A stretch of 15,386 nucleotides of DNA, taken from NCBI RefSeq assembly GCF_047607725.1, contig NZ_JBLKSS010000088.1:1-15386 (forward strand), written 5' to 3'. Of the stretch, positions 1 through 7,213 are shown piece after piece. The notes under the pieces are model-generated. The model ran no database searches, had not been told where the DNA came from, and saw only the letters and a program-made list of their open reading frames with translations. How positions within the stretch are numbered: position 1 is the stretch's first letter; each line of letters begins with the position of its first letter. Origin of the DNA: JBLKSS01 sp047607725. Lineage in GTDB: Bacteria; Pseudomonadota; Gammaproteobacteria; Enterobacterales; Enterobacteriaceae. Both the position numbers and the translations under genes were made by a program.

Positions 1-115
1 CCGATTTCCGTGCGTTAAGGTCATCGTGCAGGGATGCGATGGTCGCCTGTTGTTGCAGTACCAGCGCCTGCAGCGCGGGCACATCAGTGGGCAGGGCATG
101 ATTTTTTCTTTTCAT
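1..115 (-). CDS. tnpC: IS66 transposase TnpC, N-terminal fragment (continues off the window)
   Basis: Reading from the ATG at 115 the product begins MKRKNHALPTDVPALQALVL and continues with a glutamine-rich, coiled-coil-like stretch (QQQATIASLHDDLNARKS) to the window edge at about residue 38. IS66 TnpC transposases begin this way, with a short basic start then a leucine-zipper-like helix before the zinc-binding and DDE catalytic regions, which lie outside this window. The gene starts 29 bases after the tnpB stop at 145, as expected in the element's operon. Whether the rest is intact cannot be seen. The C-terminal end of a TnpC of the same family is visible at the other edge (15280-15386), but from a different copy. 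Confidence 0.8.
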   Translation of the reverse strand, partial: MKRKNHALPTDVPALQALVLQQQATIASLHDDLNARKS

Positions 116-144
116 GCCGGGATGTTAAGGGAGGCTATCGGTTA

Positions 145-492
145 TTACAATATCGCCAGGTTAAACGAAGTGCGTTCCGGTTGTTTCCGATTTATTCCCT
201 CAAGCAGCATCGACAACTGGGCTTGTGTCAGGAACACCTTGCCGTCCTGGGCCAGCGGCCAGACAAAACGGCCGCGCTCAAGGCGTTTTGCCAACAGGCA
301 CAGGCCGCCATCGGTTGACCACAGGACCTTTATCAGGTTGCCGCGTTTTCCCCGGAAAACGAAGACATGGCCGGATAACGGATTTTCCTGGAGGGCGGAC
401 ACGACTTTGGCGGCGAGGCCCTGGAAGCCGTTTTGCATATCGGTGTGGCCGGCGACGAGCCAGATACGGGTGCCCGCCGGTAAGCCCATCAT
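145..492 (-). CDS. tnpB: IS66 family accessory protein TnpB
   Basis: The 115-residue product has the full length usual for IS66 TnpB (the Orf2 family). It begins MMGLPAGTRIWLVAGHTDMQ, matching the family pattern of a short start, then IWLxxGxTDMRxGFxGLA. The central block VFVFRGKRGNLIKVLW is the most conserved part of the family and is intact. TnpB is required for transposition of IS66 elements together with TnpA and TnpC, but its biochemical role is not well defined. Two ATG codons in tandem (492-490 and 489-487) overlap what would be the TGA stop of tnpA at 491-489. This is the usual stop-start overlap for translational coupling in IS66. Because tnpA is frameshifted upstream, that coupling is probably lost. 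The reading frame itself shows no damage. Confidence 0.88.
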   Translation of the reverse strand: MMGLPAGTRIWLVAGHTDMQNGFQGLAAKVVSALQENPLSGHVFVFRGKRGNLIKVLWSTDGGLCLLAKRLERGRFVWPLAQDGKVFLTQAQLSMLLEGINRKQPERTSFNLAIL

Positions 493-883
493 GATTGCGG
501 GCCTTTGAGTTCATGGAGTAAGTGCGCATAACAGCACCGGTGTCAGATTGCCGGCCAGCCGTAACCGGGCACCGGTGAACTCAATGTCGCAAGTAACGGG
601 TTCGGCAGAGGGTAAAAGGAGAACGTAAGGGTGATGGTTCGGCGGTGAGTGTAACCGCCAGTAGTTCAGCCTGCTGTGTAGTGGGGATTTTAGGTTGGAT
701 ACCGAACTTGCACTGACGGTAGAGCTGGCGCCAGTTGAACAGCAAATTGTCATTGATACCGTTATCCCGTGCCAGCTTGGCAATGGATACGCCGGGCTGG
801 AGCGCCTGCTCAACCAGCTTAATGTTAAAGTCCAGCGGGAAATTGGGACGACGTTTTGAGGGTTTTGGTGGGGTTTGTTTCAT
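489..883 (-). pseudogene. tnpA: IS66 protein TnpA, frameshifted
   Basis: From the ATG at 883 the first about 80 residues form a normal IS66 TnpA (Orf1) helix-turn-helix domain. Recognisable parts are NIKLVEQALQPGVSIAKLAR and DNGINDNLLFNWRQLYR. After LTAEPSP near 635-625 the original frame runs to an early stop at 581. The family-like continuation (PSAEPVTCDIEFTGARLRLA, then GNLTPVLLCAL) lies in a second frame. Near 523-520 one extra base appears to shift the frame again: the expected C-terminal end LLHELKGPQS with a TGA at 491-489, overlapping the tnpB start, is found in the third frame. So there are two independent indels in a gene of about 395 bases. IS66 TnpA is thought to bind DNA and is needed for transposition; this copy should not make a full product. 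Confidence 0.8.
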
Positions 884-945
884 GAATTGCGCCCATTAAA
901 AAAATAATGGACATCATCTTCAATAACTTGATGGGGAATTAACAG

Positions 946-967
946 ACGGCTCTGGGCGTACGCTTAC
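946..967 (-). repeat. Terminal inverted repeat of the left IS66 copy
   Basis: Read inward from the outer end at 967 on the minus strand, the repeat begins GTAAGCGTACGCCCAG and continues AGCCGT. It matches the plus-strand repeat at 15250-15271 at 21 of 22 positions, the single difference being A against C at position 17. This fixes the boundary between the element and the chaB remnant. Confidence 0.85.
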
Positions 968-1199
968 CTTTTTCGGGTGCCAGCGGTCGTCCTCGCCCTT
1001 ATGGTATTTATGTTTTACGGCCGCCCAGGCGACCTTATGGGCGGGCCTCCTCGCGCGACTCATGGCCGCGGCGCTCTGATGCATCTTTATATTGATCCCA
1101 GGCGCTGTTGAAGGCTTCGCGATAAATATCCTGCGCATGCTTGGGCAATACGCCGCCGGTGACGCTGTCCGGCAAGGATGAATTGGATTGATAGGGCAT
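968..1199 (-). pseudogene. chaB: ChaB, cation transport regulator homologue; frameshifted and cut at the 3' end by IS66
   Basis: From the ATG at 1199, preceded by a strong AAAAGGAGG ribosome binding site, the product reads MPYQSNSSLPDSVTGGVLPK and then HAQDIYREAFNSAWDQYKD, closely matching the about 76-residue enterobacterial ChaB. Near 1038-1047 one extra base in a GC-rich run (GGAGGCCCGCCC) shifts the frame, giving an early TAA. The remainder, AHKVAWAAVKHKYHKGEDD then RWHPKK, follows in another frame. The IS66 terminal repeat begins immediately after the final KK, so the original stop codon is gone. ChaB is a small acidic protein once proposed to regulate the ChaA antiporter; its real role is unclear. 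It is divergent from chaA, as in E. coli. Both lesions point to a dead gene in a genome that also lost chaA. Confidence 0.9.
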
Positions 1200-1674
1200 A
1201 GAGCCTCCTTTTAAGGTCCTTATCCTGTTTCAGTATAAGCCCTATGGCGTTTCTCGTCGGCAGAAGCGACGCACGCCGGCAACAGCCGCGGCGTTCAATG
1301 CTGTCCTCAGGTCGGTCAATATCATTTTCAACCGATTAATCCCTGCTTTCACTTCAATGCCGAATTTACTGCATTATCACAGCGCGATTTAGCCTATTTT
1401 CTGGCAATAAGAATAGAAAACCGGCGACCACAAAGGCAACAAAATACGAAAATACAGCGTTTAATCAATTATATATTCATAGCACACAAAAAAAATAGGC
1501 ATTTATGCCACCCTAAGGGAATTAACGCGATTAAACGTCAATTTATGCAAATTACGCCGCACCGACAATCACTTTATGTTAAACTTATCGCTACCGTTAA
1601 TGGTAATCGGTAAGCGCCCGTGGCGGAGTCGCGGGCAGGACATTCAGCGTTCAATTCAGGAGAGAGCGACAGCC
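1200..1674. other. Divergent chaB-chaA intergenic region
   Basis: I see no gene in this 475-base stretch. The part nearest chaB holds its ribosome binding site (around 1204-1212). The middle, about 1370-1510, is notably A+T rich against its neighbours, as expected for divergent promoters, but I cannot place convincing -35 and -10 pairs. A weak inverted repeat GGCAT-TT-ATGCC lies at 1498-1509 beside a run of A, and a longer hairpin at 1584-1614 is listed separately. The chaA ribosome binding site is probably AGGAGAG around 1658-1664, somewhat far from the ATG at 1675. Confidence 0.5.
1584..1614 (+). other. Hairpin in the chaA leader
   Basis: CTTATCG at 1584-1590 can pair with CGGTAAG at 1608-1614 (one T-G wobble), and TACC at 1592-1595 with GGTA at 1602-1605 around the loop GTTAAT, with a small internal loop between. 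This gives an 11-pair stem about 60 bases before the chaA start. It could be a leader structure or an operator. No known riboswitch class is recognised, and the downstream gene is dead. Confidence 0.35.
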
Positions 1675-2768
1675 ATGACGTCCGCCACCCCAGCGGTTAA
1701 GACCCGCCATAAAGAATATAGCCTGATTTTTCCTCTGGCCGCGCTTGGCGTGCTCAGCCTTTGGGGGGCCGCTACCGCATTAGGCGCGCTTGTGGCGATC
1801 AATCTGCTGGCGTTGCTCGGCATTTTGGTTAGCGCCTTCAGCGTGGTGCGCCACGCCGACGTGCTGGCCCATCGGCTCGGCGAGCCTCTCGGGTCGCTGA
1901 TTTTGACCCTGTCCGTCGTGATTCTCGAAGTCAGCCTCATCTCGGCGCTGATGGCGACCGGCAATGCTGCACCCGCGCTGATGCGTGACACGCTGTATTC
2001 GGTCATTATGATCGTCACCACCGGCCTGGTCGGCTTCTCCTTGCTGCTGGGCGGCAGTAAATTCGCCACCCAGTCGCTTAATCTGGCGGGCATCAAGCAG
2101 TATTTGATGGTGATTATGCCGCTGTCGGTCATCGTGCTGGTCTTCCCCTCATCGCTGCCGGGGGGTAATTTCACCGTCGCGCAAATGTTGATTGCCGGCG
2201 CCGTTTCCGCGGCCATGTACGGGGTATTTTTACTGATCCAAACGCGTACCCACCAGAAGTGGTTCATCTATGAGCATGAGGACGAGATGGCGACGATCCG
2301 CACGGCAAGCCCTCCGCGCACGGATCGCTCTGGCACGGCGCGTGGTTGATTATTCACCTTATTGCCGTGGTCGCGGTCACCAAAGTCAATGCGGAACCGT
2401 TCGATCATTTGCTGACCGCCATCGATGCGCCGAAGCAGCTGACCGGCTTCCTGGTGGCGCTGCTGATCCTCTATCCTGAAGGGCTTTGCGCCATCCGCGC
2501 CGTGCTCGCCAATCAGGTTCAGCGGGCGATGAACCTGTTTTTTGGTTCAATTCTGGCGACCATCTCGCTGACGGTGCCGACCGTGACGCTCATCGCCATT
2601 TTCACCGGCAATCAGCTGACGTTCGGTCTGTCGCTGCCGCAAACCGTGGTCATGTTAACCGCGCTGGTCGTTTGCCAGGTTTCCCTCTCTACCGGCCGCA
2701 CCGATGTGTTGAACGGCGCGGCCCATCTGGCGCTGTTTGTCGCCTATCTGATGACCATTATGCTGTAG
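1675..2768 (+). pseudogene. chaA: Calcium/sodium-proton antiporter ChaA, single frameshift
   Basis: The ATG at 1675 gives MTSATPAVKTRHKEYSLIFP, matching the E. coli ChaA start; an upstream in-frame ATG at 1576 has no family similarity. Hydrophobic segments follow, including the first conserved repeat (HRLGEPLGSLILTLSVVILE then VSLISALMAT), as in the 366-residue cation/proton antiporter. Near 2283-2290, in the acidic cytoplasmic loop after YEHEDE, one base is missing. The frame then stops at 2349, while the second half (GSLWHGAWLIIHLIAVVAVT onward) continues in another frame to a normal end at 2768 (LVVCQVSLSTGRTDVLNGAA then HLALFVAYLMTIML). The second repeat reads LILYPEGLCAI, whereas E. coli has SPEGLGAL as I recall, suggesting additional drift. 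ChaA exports sodium, calcium or potassium in exchange for protons at alkaline pH. Two half-proteins are unlikely to work. Confidence 0.9.
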
Positions 2769-2781
2769 CGGGCCTTTTACC

Positions 2782-2816
2782 CCGCCGCCGCAACGCGGCG
2801 GTGGTTCACTTTTTTC
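2782..2816 (+). terminator. Possible terminator after chaA
   Basis: CCGCCGC at 2782-2788 pairs perfectly with GCGGCGG at 2795-2801 around a six-base loop. A run of six T follows at about 2810-2815, nine bases beyond the stem. The T run is further away than in a textbook intrinsic terminator, so the call is tentative. Its position just after the chaA stop fits. Confidence 0.4.
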
Positions 2817-2921
2817 CCCCGGCCTTGATTTGGCGCTGGTTTTTTTCCTGCCGCTCGGCGTATGGTAGGAGTTCTTTCTGACGGCCGGTCGCCGTTGTTC
2901 CTCATTTGGTTTACTGAGTTA

Positions 2922-4407
2922 ATGAAGACGCATTATTTCTCCGGCATACGCCTTTTCAGCGCGCTCATCGACGCATGCTGGAAGGAACGCTATACCCCCC
3001 AACGCCTGCTCAAAGATACTGTCGCCGGCATCACCGTCGGTATTATCGCCATTCTGCTGGCGATGGCCCTGGTGATTGCCAGCGGGGTGGCACCGCAATA
3101 CGGGCTATATACCTCCGCCGTCGCGGGCATTGCTATCGCCCTGTGCGGTGCGCGTTTCAACGTATCGGGCCCGACGGCCGCTTTCGTGGTGATCCTCTAT
3201 CCGGTTTCACAACAATTCGGCCTGGCGGGGCTGCTCTCCGCCCTGCCCACCTTTACCGTCGCCGATACCTTAGTGGGGATTGTGACGCTGGGCGTGCTGA
3301 TTTACTGGCCAAGGCTGGGGATTCGCCTGCCGGCGCTACTGGCCGGCGTAACGGTCATGGGCGTGCTATGGGGGTTTGGTATACCGGCGGCCACCATCGT
3401 AGTCGTTTTAGCTATTTGCTCGCGGACGGCACCCACGGCCAGGGGATCCATGCCATCCTGCCCCACTGGCTGCTGCCCTGGCAACTGCCGGGCGCCGACG
3501 GCGTGCCGGTTGCGTTGACCTCGCAGACCGTTTCAGCCTTGCTGCCGGCGGCATTTTCCATGGCGATGCGGGGCGCTATCGAATCGCTGCTGTGCGCCGT
3601 GGTGCTGGACGGCATGACCGGTAAAAAGCATCAATCCGACAATGAACTTATCGGTCAAGGCATCGGCAATGTGCTGGCGCCGTTTTTCGGCGGCATTACC
3701 GCCACCGCGGCCATCGCGCGCTCCGCCGCCAATGTGCGCGCGGGCGCCACCTCCCCCGTCTCGGCGCTGGTGCATGCCCTGCTGCTGGCGCCGGCGCTCT
3801 CCTGGCTGTCGCTGTCCGCCATGGCGGACCTGCTACTGCTGGTCGCCTGGAACATGAGCGAAGCCCATAAGGTCATCTATCTGCTGCGTCGGGCGCCAAA
3901 AGACGACATTATCGTCATGCTGCTCTGCATGTCGCTCACCATCTTGTTCGATATGGTCATTGCCATTACCGTTGGGATCGTGCTGGCGTCGCTGCTGTTC
4001 ATGCGCCGCATGACCCGTTTGACCGAGCTGCCGTGCAGCCGTGCAGCCTGCCGTCGACGCGGGTGGTACGCATCAACGGCCCGCTGTTCTTCGCCGCCGC
4101 AGAACGTATTTTTGCTGAGCTCAGCGCGCTGACCCCTGATGATAAATACCTCATTTTGCAATGGGATGCCGGACCGGTGCTGGATGCCGGCGGGCTACAG
4201 GCCTTTGTGCAGTTTTGCAACAAACTGCCCGCGGGCCAGCATGTGCTGGTGACCGATATACCTTTCCAGCCACTGAAAACGTTGGCGCGGGCCAATGTCC
4301 TGCCGATTGCCGGTCGGCTGTCATTTTGCAGTACCCTACCGCAGGCGCTGGAATACCTTTCCGCGCCCCCTGCCGCCAACGCGGTAGCGGTAGGCCAGAG
4401 CCACTAG
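2922..4407 (+). pseudogene. dauA: SulP/SLC26 dicarboxylate transporter DauA (YchM), multiply disrupted
   Basis: The ATG at 2922 begins MKTHYFSGIRLFSALIDACW and the product aligns with the 559-residue inner-membrane C4-dicarboxylate transporter of the SulP family (SGVAPQYGLYTSAVAGIAIA, NVSGPTAAFVVILYPVSQQF). GLAGLL is then joined directly to SALPTF, an in-frame loss of about 70 residues covering membrane helices of the transport core. A smaller in-frame loss occurs at RLPALLAG, and another at LVHALLLAPALSWL. One base is missing near 3399 (ATC-GT where ATCGGT is expected), moving the sequence to a second frame that runs through NELIGQGIGNVLAPFFGG and APKDDIIVMLLCMSLTILFD. A further shift near 4030 puts the cytoplasmic STAS domain (INGPLFFAAAERIFAEL, WDAGPVLDAGGLQAF) in a third frame ending at 4407. 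In E. coli dauA lies between ychH and prs; here it lies beside chaA. It is clearly non-functional. Confidence 0.9.
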
Positions 4408-4435
4408 CGCCGGCAGGGCAACCGCCCTCCGGCGC
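4407..4435. terminator. Strong hairpin between convergent dauA remnant and kdsA
   Basis: GCGCCGG at 4407-4413 and AGGGC at 4415-4419 pair with GCCCT at 4424-4428 and CCGGCGC at 4429-4435. The stem has 12 pairs with one bulged C and an AACC loop. It lies between two convergent genes and overlaps the last base of the dauA stop. There is no T run on either side, so it may be a transcript 3'-end structure rather than a simple intrinsic terminator. Confidence 0.55.
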
Positions 4436-4447
4436 GTACTGGCGGCA

Positions 4448-5302
4448 TTAGTGGCCCGTGTCGAGTTCTGGAAAGGATTTGACCAGTTCATCAATCGCCT
4501 TCATCTGGTGCAGGAACGGCTCCAGCTTGGCCAGCGGTAAGGCCGAGGGGCCATCACATTTCGCATTCGCCGGGTCCGGATGCGCTTCAATAAACAGACC
4601 GGCGAGGCCGACCGCCATACCGGCGTGGGCAAGTTCGCTCACCTGCGCGCGACGTCCACCGGAGGCCGCGCCGAACGGATCGCGGGTCTGCAGCGCGTGG
4701 GTAACGTCGAAAATCACCGGGCAACCGCCAGAGACCTGTTTCATCACGTTAAAGCCCAGCATGTCCACCACCAGGTTGTCATAGCCGAAATTGCTGCCGC
4801 GATCACATAAGATCACCTGGTGGTTACCGGCTTCCCGAAACTTGTCGACGATATTACCGACCTGTCCGGGGCTGATAAACTGCGGTTTTTTTACGTTGAT
4901 CACCGCGCCGGTACGGGCCATGGCCTCCACCAGATCGGTCTGGCGCGCCAAAAACGCCGGTAGCTGGATAACATCGACCACTTCCGCTACGCTTTGCGCC
5001 TGGCCGGCTTCGTGCACATCGGTGATTACCTTCACGACAAACTGCGCTTTCAGCTCGGCGAAGATCTTCATGCCCTCTTCCAGGCCCGGTCCCCGATAGG
5101 AATGAATGGAGGATCGGTTGGCTTTATCAAATGACGCCTTAAACACGTAGGGAATGCCCAGTTTTTCCGTCACGGTGACGTAGTGTTCGCAGATGCGCAT
5201 CGCCAGATCGCGCGACTCCAGCACGTTCATGCCGCCGAACAGCACGAAGGGCAGATCATTCGCTACCTGAATGTCGCCAATATTGACCACCAACTGTTTC
5301 AT
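4448..5302 (-). CDS. kdsA: 2-dehydro-3-deoxyphosphooctonate aldolase (Kdo-8-phosphate synthase)
   Basis: KdsA condenses phosphoenolpyruvate with D-arabinose 5-phosphate to make Kdo 8-phosphate, the committed step to the Kdo sugar of lipopolysaccharide inner core; it acts in the cytoplasm. The product has 284 residues, the same as E. coli KdsA. Visible family features are KASFDKANRSS at about residues 55-65 (K55, K60, N62, R63), NVKKPQF at 136-142 (K138), LCDRGSNFGYDN, FDVTHA, and IEAHPDPANAKCDGPSALP near the C-terminus. The start ATG at 5302 follows AAGGTGA with good spacing. Upstream lies the broken sirB1 gene, as in the E. coli order prmC-sirB2-sirB1-kdsA. With that operon damaged, kdsA transcription may depend on read-through from hemA-prfA-prmC or on a local promoter not identified here. 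The gene shows no damage. Confidence 0.98.
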   Translation of the reverse strand: MKQLVVNIGDIQVANDLPFVLFGGMNVLESRDLAMRICEHYVTVTEKLGIPYVFKASFDKANRSSIHSYRGPGLEEGMKIFAELKAQFVVKVITDVHEAGQAQSVAEVVDVIQLPAFLARQTDLVEAMARTGAVINVKKPQFISPGQVGNIVDKFREAGNHQVILCDRGSNFGYDNLVVDMLGFNVMKQVSGGCPVIFDVTHALQTRDPFGAASGGRRAQVSELAHAGMAVGLAGLFIEAHPDPANAKCDGPSALPLAKLEPFLHQMKAIDELVKSFPELDTGH

Positions 5303-5333
5303 GCTTCACCTTTTTAATTGAAACTAACCGGCA

Positions 5334-5358
5334 ACCGGCGGCAACGACCGCCGCCGGT
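5334..5358 (-). other. Perfect 9-base-pair hairpin between sirB1 and kdsA
   Basis: ACCGGCGGC at 5334-5342 pairs perfectly with GCCGCCGGT at 5350-5358 around a seven-base loop. On the minus strand it begins at the last base of the sirB1 stop codon and ends about 32 bases before the kdsA start. It is followed not by a T run but by an A-rich stretch carrying the kdsA ribosome binding site. It could be a 3'-end or processing structure that separates the messages. Confidence 0.5.
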
Positions 5359-6161
5359 CAATGTAGGGTAACCGATTTTTGCTCGATGGAGTGGATTTGG
5401 ACCTTAATCATCTCGCTGACCGGGTCTTCCGGGCATTGCTCGACGAAGTAATTTAAATCGTTGAGCGCCACATGGTCACACTCCAGCTCGGCATAGATCA
5501 GGCCGCGGTCGCGGATTTCGTAGGGATCCGCCGGGTCAAACTCCAGCATAGCCTCGCTGGCGCGTAGCGCCAGCTCCATTTGTTTTTCGTCCATCAGCGC
5601 ACCTTTCAGGGTATCCAGCAATTTGCGCACCACGGTATTATTATCCGCCTCTTCCAGATCTTCTTCAGCAAACTGCACCCCTTTACCCAGATTCCCGCGC
5701 AGCCAGATATCGAGCGTATGCGCGTCAAGCGGGTCGCCATTAATGGGATTTATCAGTCACATTTCACCGTCGAGCCAGTCGGCGCGCAGGATCATCTGGG
5801 TGGGAAAAATCACCGGCAATAAAGGAATCTCCAGCGCCTGGGCGATATGCAGCAGGATAATCCCCAGCGGAGCGGGCAAGCCCTGGCGGCGGGCCAGGAC
5901 GTTATCCAGCCACAATGCGTCGGACAAACGGTAAACGCCGCCGCCGAAGCCCCAAGTGCGGTAAAACAGCTCGAGAAGCTGGGCCAATTGGTCATCCTGC
6001 GCCAGGTCGGCGGGAATATGACACCGCGCTTCCTCCGTCAGGCTTTGCAGTTGGGCGCGAACGTTATCAATGGCAAAATCGGGCCGAATGGCCTGGGTAA
6101 CGCGCAGCATACCCTCGCTTAAGGGATGCTGATTATATTCAAAATCGGCAATTGTACTCAT
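5358..6161 (-). pseudogene. sirB1: SirB1 (YchA) transglutaminase-like/TPR protein, interrupted by one in-frame TGA
   Basis: From the ATG at 6161 (after ACAGGACC) the product reads MSTIADFEYNQHPLSEGML and continues with GGVYRLSDALWLDNVLARRQ and LLPVIFPTQMILRADWLDGE. This is the conserved N-terminal transglutaminase-like domain of SirB1/YchA. At 5759-5757 the codon after DGEM is TGA; the enterobacterial family has tryptophan here as far as I recall (GEIWLINP). Beyond the TGA the same frame continues without further damage through LINPINGDPLDAHTLDIWL and the tetratricopeptide-like C-terminus (ELALRASEAMLEFDPADPYE then IRDRGLIYAELECDHVALND) to the stop at 5358-5360. Total length is 267 codons against 269 residues in E. 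coli. The molecular function of SirB1 is not established. A single G to A change could explain the loss, so this looks like a very recent inactivation, though read-through or a sequencing error cannot be excluded. Confidence 0.88.
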
Positions 6162-6364
6162 ATTGGTCCTGTTAACAGGGTGAGCCTGGTAAGCGCCGAC
6201 AAGGCAGCATATGTAAAGAACAACAGGCACCCGGAGGCAGACGGCTGCAAACGACGCCCGGACGGGCGGAACACGGGGTAAACTGCTGGCGGGTGTGACC
6301 CACCCTGGTCATCGGTCATCCCGTTGTCGCTCATGCAGCACGCATGTCCATTCCCTTTTTAAAA
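6162..6364 (-). pseudogene. Scar at the sirB2 position, possible 3' remnant of sirB2
   Basis: In E. coli a membrane protein gene of about 130 codons (sirB2/ychQ) lies between prmC and sirB1. Here only 203 bases remain and no complete gene fits. In the minus frame that leads into the sirB1 start, one hydrophobic segment can be read (FAAVCLRVPVVLYICCLVGA, about 6199-6258, followed by YQAHP). It could be the last membrane helix of SirB2. The rest is unrecognisable. The position is strong evidence of loss, but the residual similarity is weak and could be chance. Confidence 0.3.
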
Positions 6365-7213
6365 TCACTTTTCCTCTGGCAATCGCTGTCCCTGGCTCAC
6401 GCGCTCATTGTCGCCGTAATCGCGCAGGGTGGCCGTCTGGCCAAAGCCTGCATCGGCGAGCAGGGTGCGCACGGCCGCCCCCTGACGCCAGCCGTGCTCC
6501 AGCAGCAGCCAGCCGCCGGGCAGCAAATGCCGCCCCGCCCCGCGGCAAATCGCCGCCAAATCCTTGAGGCCGTCCACCCCCGCCACCAGAGCGCTGCGCG
6601 GTTCGAAGCGTACGTCGCCCTGGGCAAGATGGGGATCGTCCGCCTCAATATAGGGTGGATTACTCACAATAAGACTATAGCGTTGCGCCTGCAATGCTTT
6701 AAACCAGTCACTTTCATGGAACTGCACATGATTCAGTCCCAGACGGGCGGCGTTATCACGGGCGATCGCCACGGCGCCCGGCGAGCGATCGACGCCGGTT
6801 ATCCGCCACACAGGCCGCTCCGATGCCAGCGCCAGCGCGATGGCGCCGCTGCCGGTGCCCAAATCCAGCACCTCGGCGCGGCCGGGCGGCAACAGCGCCA
6901 ACGCGCGCTGGACCAAACATTCCGTGTCGGGGCGTGGAATCAAGGTATCGGGCGAAACGCGCAGCCGCAGGGACCAAAATTCGCGTTCACCGATAAGATA
7001 GGCCACGGGCTCGCCCCGTTCGCGGCGCGCGAGAAGCGTCTCAAGCGTAGCGCGCTGTGCGTCCGTCAGCGGGGTTTCGCCGAAGGCCAGCAGCCGAGTG
7101 CGCGTCGCTCCGGTCACCTGCGCCAGCAGGATTTCGGCATCGCGCTTGGCGCTGGGGCTCAACGATACGCGCAGCCGGGCGGCGGCCTGCGTCAGCCATT
7201 GCTGCCAGGTCAT
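6365..7213 (-). CDS. prmC: Release factor glutamine methyltransferase PrmC (HemK)
   Basis: PrmC uses S-adenosylmethionine to methylate the glutamine of the GGQ motif in release factors RF1 and RF2, which raises termination efficiency. The product has 282 residues (277 in E. coli). It has an N-terminal helical substrate-binding domain, then a Rossmann-like methyltransferase fold with motif I VLDLGTGSGAIALALA at about 115-130 and the catalytic NPPY motif at 185-188 (LIVSNPPYIEADDP), which holds the target glutamine. The start ATG at 7213-7211 overlaps the prfA stop as TAATG, so translation of the enzyme is coupled to that of its substrate RF1. The next gene in E. coli, sirB2, is missing here, yet prmC itself is intact. 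Confidence 0.97.
   Translation of the reverse strand: MTWQQWLTQAAARLRVSLSPSAKRDAEILLAQVTGATRTRLLAFGETPLTDAQRATLETLLARRERGEPVAYLIGEREFWSLRLRVSPDTLIPRPDTECLVQRALALLPPGRAEVLDLGTGSGAIALALASERPVWRITGVDRSPGAVAIARDNAARLGLNHVQFHESDWFKALQAQRYSLIVSNPPYIEADDPHLAQGDVRFEPRSALVAGVDGLKDLAAICRGAGRHLLPGGWLLLEHGWRQGAAVRTLLADAGFGQTATLRDYGDNERVSQGQRLPEEK

Larger units (their letters stand above)
1..967 (-). mobile_element. IS66-family insertion sequence, upstream part (left copy, cut by window edge)
   Basis: Three minus-strand genes in the classical IS66 order tnpA, tnpB, tnpC are followed outward by a terminal inverted repeat ending at 967. Its outermost bases read GTAAGCGTACGCCCAG on the minus strand; the GTAA start is typical of IS66 ends. 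The element continues beyond position 1, so only the tnpA-side end is visible. The bases just outside, 968-975 (CTTTTTCG), are the candidate half of the 8-base target duplication that IS66 elements usually make. The insertion sits in the 3' end of chaB. The tnpA gene carries two frameshifts, so this copy is probably not autonomous. A second copy begins at 15250 with a 21 of 22 base match in the terminal repeat. Confidence 0.88.

Noticed and set aside
1498..1509. GGCAT-TT-ATGCC hairpin with a nearby T run on the minus strand as a terminator
   Set aside because: A five-pair stem with a two-base loop is too small, and it lies upstream of chaB rather than after a gene.
5757..5759. TGA in sirB1 as a selenocysteine codon
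   Set aside because: SirB1 is not a selenoprotein family, the expected residue is tryptophan, and no selenocysteine insertion hairpin is evident after it.
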